From positions 731,667 through 795,666 of the forward strand of contig ML682126.1 in the NCBI GenBank assembly GCA_007922195.1: DNA of 64,000 nt, in the 5' to 3' direction. The position numbers and the translations under genes were made by a program. Numbering within the stretch: position 1 is the stretch's first letter; each line of letters starts with the position of its first letter. The notes under the pieces were generated by a model. That model was not told where the DNA came from, did no database searches, and saw nothing but the letters and a program-made list of their open reading frames with translations. Positions 1 through 9,439 of this stretch are shown piece by piece. This stretch comes from Podocnemis expansa. Lineage: Eukaryota; Chordata; Testudines; Podocnemididae.

Positions 1-613
1 ATAATAATATTATATATACTCAACCTCCAGGAAATGAGATACCTCAAGTCCTTGTGGACACCAGCCCAAATAGTAGAGAGAGGGCTGACATTTTCATGGA
101 CATGTGGAGAGGCTAAATGCAGTCACAAATCATAGTATAAAATGAGAGTATCAAGTTTTGAAAACTGAGCTTCCTATGGGAAAAATTTCTAATGATATAG
201 AGTCCATGAGACACCAGTCAGACCCTAGCACTAGCTAGGAGAATGTGAGTCTATCTGTACCTTTATCTTTTGCATTAATAGATCTAGCAGCTCTACAGGC
301 TCTGGCATTCCTAACTTAGTTTGTAATTTCCATATAAACTGATAAATGTTATTAGAACTTTACCCTTGTGGTATCCTGTGTTCTTTGACATGGCATTCAT
401 GTTTCCTGTGTGCTCTGGATCTAAAAAATGTAGAGGTAGCTTTGTTAAATTTCACATTGCAGCCACCAGAGCTGAACCCACAGATGTTCTCTAATACTCT
501 TTTTAACATTTACTTTAAATAATAATAAAAAAAAAAAAGGCCACATGATCCCTTTGACAATTGCCATATCTTGAGCACATAATATCTCAATTTATCACTG
601 TCTCTCCATGCAG
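1..613 (+). promoter_or_regulatory. Upstream flank of OR-A, with a predicted 3' splice acceptor
   Basis: This stretch is collinear with 22110-22728 upstream of OR-B: both contain the shared string TCAGACCCTAGCAC and then AGCTAGGAGAATGTGAGTCT. A pyrimidine-rich tract ends in AG at 612-613 (OR-B: 22727-22728) and is followed by a conserved stretch containing ATCCTAGATCCTGGAAAC before the ATG. OR genes usually have a non-coding 5' exon spliced just upstream of a single coding exon, so I infer an acceptor here. No TATA box or promoter can be pointed to; the true promoter may lie before position 1. Confidence 0.45.
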
Positions 614-731
614 GTATTTGCACTGCAACCAACATCCTAGATCCTGGAAACATAAGAGAAGTCAGGGCAACCTACAGTACAGGGAGGAGACACCATTCTT
701 CCTTATAGTCGGACACCTTCTCTCCTACACC

Positions 732-1736
732 ATGTCAGGTACCAACACATCCGACTTCACCAACCCCTCCTCCTTCATCCTGCTGGGCATTCCTGGGCTG
801 GAGGCAGCACATATCTGGATCTCCATCCCTTTCTGTGCCATGTATGCTATAGCACTCTTGGGGAACCTCACCATCTTGTTTATCGTGAAAATGGATCCAA
901 GACTCCATGAACCTCTCTACTATTTTCTCTGCATGCTGGCTGTCACTGACCTTGTCCTGTCTACCTCCACCCTGCCCAAAATGCTGAGCATCTTCTGGTT
1001 CAACTCCCGAGAAATACATTTCAGTGCTTGCCTCACTCAACTCTACTTCATTCACAGTTTTGTAGGGATGGAGTCTGGGATCTTGGTGGCGCTGGCTTTG
1101 GATCGCTATGTGGCCATCTGTGATCCCCTGAGACATTCCACAATCCTGACAGACTCTGTTGTGGCAAAGATCGGTCTTGCAGTGCTACTGCGGAGCGGTC
1201 TGCTTGTACTGCCCCATCCCTTCCTGGCAAGGAGGTGGCCCTACTGCAGAACCAACATCATCCCCCACACCTACTGTGAGCATCTAGCTGTGGTGAAGCT
1301 GGCCTGTGCCGACATCAGCATCTCCAATTACTATGGCCTAGTGACAGCAGTTTTAGTTAGAGGCCCAGATGCGTGTTTTATCACCTTCTCCTACACTCAG
1401 ATCCTCAGGGCCATCTTCAGTCTTCCCACAAAAGAGGCACGACTCAAGACTTTTGGTACTTGCAGTTCCCACCTTTGTGTCATCTTGGCCTTTTACATCC
1501 CAACTCTCTTATCCACTGTCATGCACCGGTTTGCTCACAATGTGCCCCTATATTTCCACATCATCATTGCCAATGTTCATCTCCTGGTCCCCCCCATGTT
1601 AAATCCAATCATCTATGGGGTGAGGACCAAACAAATCTGTGACAGACTGTGCCGGCTCTTTACTCATAAACAGAGTGTAGCAGTGCGATTTCCTTCTTCC
1701 AGCAGGAAAAGGGTTAAAATCTCCGAGGCATGTTAG
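732..1736 (+). CDS. Olfactory receptor, class I, family 52-like (OR-A)
   Basis: A seven-transmembrane, Golf-coupled odorant receptor of the sensory cilia membrane, in one exon of 334 residues. The reading frame stays open upstream to 561, but the ATG at 732 is chosen because OR-B and OR-C align from this MSxxNT-type start, which carries an N-terminal glycosylation site (N5-T-S). Visible OR marks are FILLGIPGLE (about 15-24), the TM1 GN pair (44-45), PRLHEPLYYFLCMLA (TM2), Cys100 before TM3, LDRYVAIC (123-130), the ECL2 cysteines near 172-193, KTFGTCSSHLCVIL (239-252) and PPMLNPIIYG (287-296). By eye it differs from OR-B at 31 of 312 aligned positions, ten of them in TM6-ECL3-TM7. The tail runs about 22 residues past the end of OR-B because the OR-B stop codon is not present here. 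The ORF is intact, so the gene is probably functional. Family 52 is secure; the subfamily is not. Confidence 0.93.
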   Translation: MSGTNTSDFTNPSSFILLGIPGLEAAHIWISIPFCAMYAIALLGNLTILFIVKMDPRLHEPLYYFLCMLAVTDLVLSTSTLPKMLSIFWFNSREIHFSACLTQLYFIHSFVGMESGILVALALDRYVAICDPLRHSTILTDSVVAKIGLAVLLRSGLLVLPHPFLARRWPYCRTNIIPHTYCEHLAVVKLACADISISNYYGLVTAVLVRGPDACFITFSYTQILRAIFSLPTKEARLKTFGTCSSHLCVILAFYIPTLLSTVMHRFAHNVPLYFHIIIANVHLLVPPMLNPIIYGVRTKQICDRLCRLFTHKQSVAVRFPSSSRKRVKISEAC

Positions 1737-2430
1737 TAGCAATGGGAGCAGGCAGCAGGAGACTGGGATAAAAGAACGCCTGACGCCTTCCTCTGGACAG
1801 TCCTCCTGAGGCCTGTGGGGAGGAACAGCCTGCTGTCGGGCTGGCTGTTGAAAGTATGATTAAGGAGAGCTCAGTGCGAACTGCCAGGGTTTGCCTAGAG
1901 TGCAGATCTGGAAGAAGAGGGGTACCTGGGGTTGGCAAGGGCATGGTCAGGGGACCTACGTAATAACTTTGGAGTTCAGGAAGCACCAGGGAGAAAATGC
2001 TTACGGTCCTTGGACTGAATCCTGGAGAAGTGAATGGGGCCAGGTCCCTCCTTGCCTCCTACAGACTGCCAGTAGGCAGTGGCAGGCTTCCTGGCAGACA
2101 CTGAATCAAAGTTGGTCTGAGTGGAGTGGGCCTTAACACATCCCCCACATCCACCCCCTATCTGGCCATTACCTGGTTGGGGGAATGGCATAAGGGACTT
2201 TGCTGGTGCGTGAGGTCCTGACAAGACAGAAAGAACCAATGCACTTCTCTAATAATCAAGTCTGACATCCTGGACTATTCGGTGCTCAGAATGTCCCTCC
2301 CACTCCTGCAATTCACACAGCAAACCTATGATTAAGGAGTCCTGTGGCTGTAAAAGACTAAGGGCTACATAACTCCTAGTTTGTTTTACTGAGCTCAACT
2401 CACAGGGATACTCCTTTGGAAGTGACCTAT
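1737..2430. other. 3' flank of OR-A, no gene
   Basis: This is collinear with 23784-24500 downstream of OR-B; both contain GGAGTGCAGATCTGGAAGAAGA-type sequence and the same order of blocks. It is therefore part of the OR-A/OR-B duplication unit. Several short ORFs run through it without resemblance to any protein. AATAAA-type polyadenylation signals were not seen close to the stop. Confidence 0.5.
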
Positions 2431-3382
2431 GACTGAGTCACTGAAATTGCCAAATTATGACTTAAAGACTTCATGGTGCAGACTACCCACCATCAAGTGA
2501 CCCATACTGGCCACACTGCAGGGGAAGGTGAAAACCCTCCAGGGTCCCTGCCAACCTCTCCTGGGGAAAAATTCCCTCCTGACCCCAGATATGGAGATCA
2601 ACCAATACCTTAGCAGATCTACACAACTCAGAAGACACACAACCAAGAAAGAATTCTCTATACCAACACAGAACCCATCCCATCTAAAATCCCATCTCAG
2701 GTCATCCACATATTGATCATTAGTAGTCCAATATCAGTTAACTGCAAAATTAACCTCTATCATACCATCCCCTCCATAAATTTATCTAGATCAATTTTGA
2801 AGCCAGGTAAGTTTTTTGCACAGGTCCCCTTGGAAGTTTATTCCAGAACTTCCCTCCTCTGATTGATAGAAACTCACTTCTGATTTCAAGTCTAAACTTC
2901 ATAATGGTCAGTTTATACACATTTGTTCTTGTGCCCACATGGTTCTGAATTTAAATAATTCCTCTGACTCCTAATTCCTCTATCTCTCTGGAATTTTATC
3001 CCCTTGATGTTCTTATACAGAGCAATCCTCTCTCTCATCTGATTACACAAAGTAAGCCAAGTTCTTGGAGTCTCCTCTCTCAAAAGTCAGATCTGTCATT
3101 CCTCAAATCACCCTAAGGCCATTCTCTTCACCTGTTCCACTTTGAATCAATCTTTTTTAAACATGGGGGACCAGAACTGCACACACTAATCCACATTTGG
3201 TTTCATAAGCAACTTGTATAATGGTACTAACACTTCCCTATCTCTGTTAGAAATATTTCAGATGATCCATCCAAAGATGGCTTTAGTTTTTTTCACAGCC
3301 ACATTAAATTTATAGTTCACCGTTTTCTTGTAATCAATTAATGTTTCCAGGTCCTTAAGAGATGCTTTCTGGATTTAAGAGA
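2430..3382 (-). repeat. Old CR1-type LINE fragment
   Basis: Read on the minus strand this is a diverged 3' part of a CR1/L3-type LINE; recognisable landmarks on the plus strand are CCTGGGGAAAAATTCCCTCC, TTTGTTCTTGTGCCCACATG and GGACCAGAACTGCACACACT. The same copy is present in the OR-B block, broken by later insertions, at about 24517-24592, 24813-25296, 27536-27828 and 29304-29404. Confidence 0.6.
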
Positions 3383-3580
3383 TCATTTATGATTGTTTTT
3401 CATATTAATATTTCATGCTTGTAATAATCCATACAATATAACATGTTTGGTACAAATAGAAAGATTGTAATCTACTAGGAATAATTCTATGTTTTATATG
3501 TAGATGTCATATCCGTATTAGATGTTAGGAATATGTTTGTTCTTTTCCAAAGGGATAACCATGTTAAAATAGTTCAGCTA
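3383..3580 (+). repeat. Fragment of an LTR-like repeat (family X)
   Basis: This matches 29405-29600 and 62875-63075; all three carry TTTGGTA followed by an AATAGAAAG motif and a following GTCATA/GTATCATA block. The longer copies have a TATA-like GATAAAAGG and an R/U5-like end, so I infer a retroviral-type LTR. It sits at the same place in the old CR1 copy here and near OR-B, so the insertion predates the duplication. Confidence 0.45.
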
Positions 3581-3645
3581 AATAAACAAGGAGTCCTGTG
3601 GAGCTTTTAAAGACTAACAATTTTTTTTATTGCATGAGTTTTCAT
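3581..3645 (-). mobile_element. Penelope-like element 3' tail fragment
   Basis: The minus strand carries the tail motif GTTAGTCTTTAAAAGCTCCA then AGGACTCCTTG-type sequence that ends the coding Penelope copies at 25430 and 35450. The same insertion is found at 29609 in the OR-B block. It is cut at 3645 by the start of a CR1 3' end. Confidence 0.6.
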
Positions 3646-4325
3646 AGAATCATAGAAAATGGAAGGGACCATGCCAGATCATTGAGTCCGGTTCCCGCAC
3701 TCATGGCAGGGCCAAGTATTCCCATTAAACCATCTCTGACATGTGTTTGTCTAACCTGCTCCTAGAAACTTCCAGTGTAGGATATTCCACAATGTGCTGA
3801 GGCAACTTATTCCAGTGGTTAATCACTCTGACAGTTAGAAATTTTTCCTAATGTCTAGGCTGAATATCCCTTGCTGTAACATAAGGCTGTTGCTTCTTGT
3901 CCTATCACCTTGTTATTAAAGAGAATAATTTATCTCCTTCTTCCTCTTAAGAACCTTTTAGGTATTTGAAAACTGTTATATATCATCTATCAGTTACATT
4001 TTCTCTCGGCTAAACAAACCCAGCTTTTTCATTCTTCCTTTGGAGGTCAAATGTTCCAGACCTCTATTTTTTTTTTTCCCCTGCTCTAGACTTTCTCCAG
4101 TTTTTCCACATCCTTTTTGAAATGAGGAACCCAAAACTGGACACAGTACTCCAGCTGAGGCCTAACCAGTGCAGAGTAGAGTGGAAGACTCACTTCTCAT
4201 GTCTTACTCACAATATTCCTGTTAACACATCTCTGAATAGCCTTTTTTTTTTTATGGTATTAAGCTATTGACTCCTATTTAGCTTGTGATCAACTATTAA
4301 ACCCAGATCCCTTTCTGCAGTATTA
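3641..4325 (-). mobile_element. CR1 LINE, 3' portion, minus strand
   Basis: It begins with the reverse complement of a CR1 3' end (ATAGAATCATAG then GGAAGGGACC) and runs into the C-terminal reverse-transcriptase region, with the conserved stretch encoding the '[13 protein letters not shown]' type C-terminal part (plus strand CCCAAAACTGGACACAGTACT). It is 5'-truncated, as most CR1 copies are, and has too many breaks to code. Confidence 0.75.
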
Positions 4326-5010
4326 GTATTAGTGTGGGCTTTACTCTCAAGGAAGGTGTTCTCCACCCATAAATTTGACAGGCCTTTCTGGTACACTAGG
4401 CAGACTGGTCAGGCATGTCAGCAAGATCTGTCCTTATCAGTGTTTTTATTACTGTTGTTCTGTGTTCGGCGCTGATATCAGTTTGGCTGCATGTGTGAAT
4501 GAGTCCCTGATGGTGTGCTCCCTCAGGATTACTCCTGGCTCAGATCTCTAACTGGGAACTTGGTTAGTTCAGTGATTTGGAGCCTAGGCGTACCCTGCAC
4601 ACAAGACATAAACTGAGACAACACGCACAATTGAGGAAACCGACATGACCACGGATACTTGTAGAAACAAAGGTGCCTGGCTAGGCTTCATTGGAGCATA
4701 GCACCATGGTAAACAATTTATCATGGTAAACATCCAGCTGAGTAGCACTCATCACTGTGGGCACCACAAGGCCATGTGCACCCTCGGTGTGGTGTACCAC
4801 AGGACACGGATGGGGAATCCTGCTGATAGTCAGGGCAGAGGGGTTTGCTGCTGACAGGCTGCAAACAGCCGAGGACATCAGGCAGAGGGGTGCTAACCCT
4901 TTTCCCACTTCTCCCCAGCAGCTCGTACAGGCACCCATCATCCAGCTCCAGGGCCAATGGCTCAGAAATCTCCTGATTGCTTCAAGTGTGAGTTCATGTG
5001 TGTGTGTGTT
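4326..5010. other. No gene; possible old LTR, minus strand
   Basis: At 4650-4700 the plus strand contains TGCCTGGCTAGGCTTCATTG, which closely matches TGCCAGGCTAGGCTTTATTG at 54892-54911. Read on the minus strand each is an AATAAAGCCTAGCC-like polyadenylation context, so both may be R regions of one LTR family. The rest of the stretch shows no recognised feature. Confidence 0.3.
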
Positions 5011-5641
5011 CACCACCCTCCTAGTGAGAAAGTTTTGCCTAATTTCCAACCTTGACTGCACCAGCTGCAGCTTGAAACCATTGTTCCTTGTTCTATTCTC
5101 TGTTACTATTGAGAACAAACGAGCTCCATCCTCCTTGGAGCATCCCTTCAAGTAGCTGAAGTTTGCTATCAAATCCCCCCCTCAGTCTTCTCTTCTGCAA
5201 GCTAAATAAGCCTAGTTCCTTCAGTCTTTCCTCATAGGGCTTGTGCTCCAACCCCTTGAACATTTTTATTGCCCTCCGCTGGACTCTTTCTAATTTGTCC
5301 ACATCCTTTTTGTAGTGGGGAGCCCAAAACTGGACACAGTATTCCAGATGTGGTCTCACAAGTGCCGAATAGAGGCAAACAATCACATCCCTCGATCTGC
5401 TGGCAACACTTCTTCTGATGCAGCCCAGTATGCCATTGGCCTTTTTGACAACAAGAGCACACCGTTGACTCATATCTAGCTTCCCATCCACCATGATGAC
5501 CAGGTCCTTTTCTACAGTGCTGTTACTTAGCTGATCACTCCCCAGCCTGTAGCAGTACATGAGGTTTTTCCATCCCAGGTGCAGGACTTTGTACTTGTCC
5601 TTGTTGAACCTCATGAGATTTCTATTGGCCCACTGCTCCAG
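5011..5641 (-). mobile_element. CR1 LINE, reverse-transcriptase C-terminal part
   Basis: An ORF of 173 codons at 5093-5614 (minus) begins MRFNKDKYKVLHLGWKNLM and contains [20 protein letters not shown] and [19 protein letters not shown], the standard C-terminal end of the CR1 ORF2 polymerase. It is truncated at the 5' end and its 3' tail is missing. It lies just downstream of the C-terminal half of the split OR pseudogene. Confidence 0.85.
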
Positions 5642-6034
5642 TGGTCCATACTAGGCTTGAAATCTGGCCCAGCCTCTTCTGTCCCTCAGACCCATCCAGT
5701 CACTGTGTTCTTACAGGCCTGGAAGGGCTCTCCTGTCTCTTTGAGCATCATGTAAGCGATCTAGGTAGGAGAGCCCTGAAACAGGTGACCAACCAGATCT
5801 TCACTGGAGCTTGGCCTCAGAGCAAGAGCACCCAGAGAGAAATTAATATTCTTTTTGGAGTGAAGAGCCACGGCAGCTTGTTCTTGATTTGTTATGCCCT
5901 CACCCCATAGATGATGAGTTTGAGCATGCAGAGCTGCAGGAGGTACAATCTGGCAGTGATGATGTAGAAATTCAGCGATACATTGTGGTCAAATCTGTGT
6001 GTGAGACCAGAGAAGAGAGCTGGGATGTAAAAGG
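5642..6034 (-). pseudogene. OR family 52-like pseudogene, C-terminal half and 3' flank
   Basis: The minus frame reads FYIPALFSGLTHRFDHNV, then a decayed TM7 with MLKLIIYGVRA where intact copies have MLNPIIYG. The coding part ends near 5875; 5650-5875 is 3' flank collinear with 37000-37190 downstream of OR-C (shared GTGACCAACCAGATCTTCACTG). The N-terminal half is at 11629-12373; the two halves meet in TM6 (ILAF then FYIPALFS) and are separated by a provirus. The gene is therefore the paralogue of OR-C, broken by a retroviral insertion. It cannot make a receptor. Confidence 0.85.
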
Positions 6035-6253
6035 TGTAAAATGCTTGTTCCTGCAGGGAGCGCAGGTCATCAAGTAGGGGAGTAGCTTGTAGTTGTAGGG
6101 AGGCTGCCAGCACAACAGATCCAGCCAGGCCATTCTGGGCAGCAAATGTAGCAGCAGCAGCCCTTCTGTTTCCCTGGGCTTCCTCAGAGGAGGAGGAGGT
6201 GTAGGTATGAGCCCTGCAGTGAATAACAGCTAAGGCAGAAGGTAACAAGATGG

Positions 6254-6283
6254 ACTAGACTAACACGGCTATCCTTTTGAAAT
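6254..6283 (+). mobile_element. 30-bp Penelope end fragment with 11-bp target-site duplication
   Basis: The insert begins ACTAGACTAACACGG and ends CTTTTGAAAT, matching the extreme end of Penelope tails at 36472 and 55245. It is flanked by perfect TAACAAGATGG copies at 6243-6253 and 6284-6294. Removing insert and one repeat restores the RNase H frame of the provirus. Confidence 0.8.
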
Positions 6284-7150
6284 TAACAAGATGGCTTCCA
6301 ACAAAGCCTTCATGAAAAGAGCATAAGAAATAGGGGTGCCCCCAGAAGTGAGGAACCCATGTTTGCACCACAACACCCCAAAGGAATGACAGACCCCAGA
6401 AGCATACTGGCAATCAGTCTAAATATTCACAGAGAGTCCTTGGGCTATGGCGCAAGCATGAGCCAAGGCTATCAACTCAGCCGGCTGAGCTGAAGTTAAT
6501 TCAGGTAAGGAAAAGGCCTCCAAGACTTCAGTATCAGAACACACTGCATAGCCTGCACACAAACAGCCATCTGGTGTCCACGAGCAGCTGCCATCAACAT
6601 AAAGGACCAGGTCAGGGTTAGGGCCTGGCTAAAGCAGGAGGAGAGGCCAAGGCCTTTTTTTACCGTACCAAAGCCTTTGCAGCTTCCTTTGACCACTGGA
6701 GCGGATCAGGTAAGGAGTCTGAGACCGTGGCATAAAGAGGCTTGGCCATAGCAACACACACATAAATCCATTGTTGACAATAATTGGCAGCTCCTAGGAA
6801 GCAGTTGCTTCTTGGTGGCTGGCTGGGGGAGAGAGAGAATGGCCTCCACTCAGGACCCCTTTAACTTGTGATCAGAAGCTGAGATAAGATGACCTAAATA
6901 GGTAACCTCTGGAAGACAAAATTGTAATTTATCTCTGGAAACCTTATGACCAAGATGGCACAAGAGTTTAATGGAGGCCTCCCTGCAAATAGAAGGGTTG
7001 TCAGCAGCTACCAAAAAGTCATCAGCATATGAAATTAATGCTGCCCCCTATAGATGAAGGCAAATAAATACTGAGACTGAACAGCCACAGGAACAGAGAA
7101 GGCAGCACTGCTTAAATTAACAACTGTAAATGAGGTAGCCGAAACGGGTG

Positions 7151-8501
7151 TGTCAAGGCTTTTTCCCCACTCTGGCACTCTGAGTGCAGAAGGTGGGGGC
7201 CCGCAACAGGCCAGAAAAGCCACTGGCCTTAAAGCCTGCTCTTAAAAGTCTCCAAGGCCTCCAATTCCTGGCCTTGGAGTGGTATCGCTGCCACCACCCA
7301 AATGCAAAAAAAAACTCTTGAGACCTAGGAAGGCGCACTTGGGAATTCCTCCCTGTGAGGTACTTGCAATCCTCTTTATTCCTCTCTCAGGAAAGTGACT
7401 GAACTCCAGCTGCAATATGAGCTGGAACTGGAACAGGGTTCCCTCTATCAGCTGCCTGTGCAGTCTAAGGCACGGGCACACAAACCTCTTGCCTCTCAGG
7501 ACACAGAACCAGAACTTGCTTAAAAGGTAAACTCCTTAATCAAAAAGAACAGATAATAAACACAGAGAGTTGCTTCTCTGGGAATTAACTTAGGTAGTTA
7601 CAGGTAGTGGTGGGGGTTACATGTGCTCAGTACAGAGAAATCCAAGAAACAAGCCAAAAACAAAGAAAATACCCTGACCGCATCTAAGTAAACATTCCCT
7701 GTTCTACTCACGCCTGGTCAGTAACAAATTTAACTTATCTCTGGTAAGGATGTTGCTGGATTCTTCTTCTGGCCTCCTCCTGATCCTTCCAGGAGCTCTG
7801 CTGCATCCAAACAGGCCCAGGCCAGGCTGCTGTTACCATTCAAAAACCTGTGCTTTGTTCCTATTGGCTGTCCTGGGACTCACTGACCAGAGTGTTAACC
7901 CCTTCCTCCCCAAGGGTTACTACAGGGTGAAAGCAAGGTGTAGTGGTCACCTATCAGAAGACATTGTCATGTGTCAGTTTAGGGTGGCCAGAGGGATTGC
8001 AGGCCCTGAAAGCTGGAACCAAAGTAAAAAGCAAATTGCCAGCCTCCCCTGGAAAAAGGGGAAGTTGATGAACACAAGCGGCAGCCTCTCTCCCAGGTTG
8101 GGGGGAGTACATGTCTGGTTCAAGCAGCAGGCTTGTTCTGCTTTTGGCTTTTGCTTTTTAGTAACCCTACCTTGTTTGTATCAGGATATAAAAGGGAAGT
8201 CACTAGAAAGGAGGGGTGAGGGGGCAAGAGTCTCTCTCGGGTCTGAAGACGCTGAGAGTTGGTGGTCTTGGTCTATTTGAAGGGGGCCACTCACCCTGAG
8301 GTGGTGGTGTAGTCACTCACGCCGGGACATGGCTCTCCCTTGGCTTATGTGATGGTGAGTGTTAGGGTTTAATTTAGCTGTAATCCAATAAAGTTTGTAG
8401 TCTGCTTCATTCCTAACTCAAGTGTTGTCTTCACGCGGAATCCTTAAAACTGCCTCGAGCCTGCTTGAGACACAAGGATAGTAGAGGGGTTAGGCACAAC
8501 A
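7151..8501 (+). mobile_element. Solo LTR (1351 bp) with 5-bp target duplication
   Basis: It begins TGTCAAGG and ends CACAACA, giving the TG...CA ends of an LTR, and is flanked by GGGTG at 7146-7150 and 8502-8506. A TATAAAA box lies at 8187-8193 and AATAAA at 8387-8392, placing U3 at about 7151-8215, R to about 8405 and U5 after it. No internal sequence accompanies it. It is opposite in strand to the provirus whose reverse transcriptase it splits. Its opening (TTTTTCCCCACTCTGG) resembles a turtle LTR type I know, without a search. Confidence 0.85.
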
Positions 8502-8831
8502 GGGTGCAGAAAAATCATTTATAGCTCGAAGGTCCTGAACAAATCAATATATCTGTTTTCCCTCTAGGGGAAGTCTTCCTTCTTTAGGAACTGGCAAAAT
8601 GGGAGTATTAACCGGACTAACAGTCAGTACCAAAATCCCTTGATACAATAGTGACTCTATAACAGGTGAAATACCCTCCTCTGCCTGGCGGGAGAGGGGA
8701 TACTGAGTTACAGCTGGGAATGGCCAGTTGGGTTTGTTTTTAATTTCCAGGGGTGGCACGCCCAGTAGCAAGCCCACATCATTGCTGTTTGTTGCCCACA
8801 AGGAGTTGGGAACAGTACTGAGATCCTCCTG

Positions 8832-9212
8832 TTAGCCACCAAGTGCTTCATCCTGTTCTCCCTCCATAACCAGGGCCATCATGAAATTTGGGGCCTGGTC
8901 AGTGGGGATGTCCACAAACACCCCATCCAGAGTACAGTTTGGTGTCAGAACTCCCAATTTACACAAAAGGTCTCTTCTGAGAAGGTTAACTGGTGTAGAA
9001 TGACTTAATAGCAAAGCATGCTCGCAGGTCAGGGGCCCAATCTGCAGCCTAGCAGGTTGGGACACATCGTGCAATAGAGGCTTTCCACCCACCCCAATAC
9101 TGCTAATTTTTTCACCTGAAGGACAGAATTGGGGAACTGCATCTGCTCTCAGAGTGGAGCACATAGCTCCAGTACCTATAAGAAGAGGCAGCTCTGTCCA
9201 GCTATAGTGCAC
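8832..9212 (-). pseudogene. Retroviral protease remnant
   Basis: The minus ORF of 126 codons has the order of a retroviral aspartic protease: an active-site loop that reads LLIGTGAMCSTL, where the catalytic Asp is replaced by Gly, and a C-terminal VNLLRRDLLCKLG helix motif. The protease cuts Gag and Gag-Pol in the virion. Loss of the catalytic Asp means this copy is inactive even though the frame is open. It lies directly upstream of the reverse-transcriptase start in the same provirus. Confidence 0.75.
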
Positions 9213-9439
9213 TCCAAATAGGGTCCGCCTTGATCAATGGGTAAGGAAACAGCAGAAACAGGAGTAGACTCAGAAAATGCAGAGGGACAATTTTCTGATT
9301 CTAGTCAGGCAAAAAGGTTTGACTCATAAGGATTGGAAGTGTCCTGGGTAATCCCTGGTGGGGGCAGAGGAAATGGTTGAGACAGCCCAGCAGGCTGCAG
9401 TAGTTGGGGGGTAGTAGGCACTGCCCCCCCTTGGATGGC

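Larger units (their letters stand above)
6035..8831 (-). pseudogene. Retroviral pol remnant: reverse transcriptase and RNase H
   Basis: On the minus strand, 8801-8544 matches the start of a retroviral reverse transcriptase (SPVNTPILPVPK, QYPLSRQAEEGI). After the solo LTR at 7151-8501 the domain resumes, and the catalytic YADD box is at 7029-7018. RNase H follows at about 6720-6090; its end reads EEAQGNRRAAAATF, and the sequence stops about 40 codons later at the OR junction without an integrase domain. In-frame stops and frameshifts are frequent. This would have been the polymerase of the provirus; no active protein can be made. Confidence 0.8.

Noticed and set aside
561..731. N-terminal extension of OR-A from 561
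   Set aside because: The open frame runs through a predicted splice acceptor and 5' exon text; paralogues align only from the ATG at 732.
1373..1642. Second-frame ORFs inside the OR exons
   Set aside because: Shadows of the OR coding frames on either strand.
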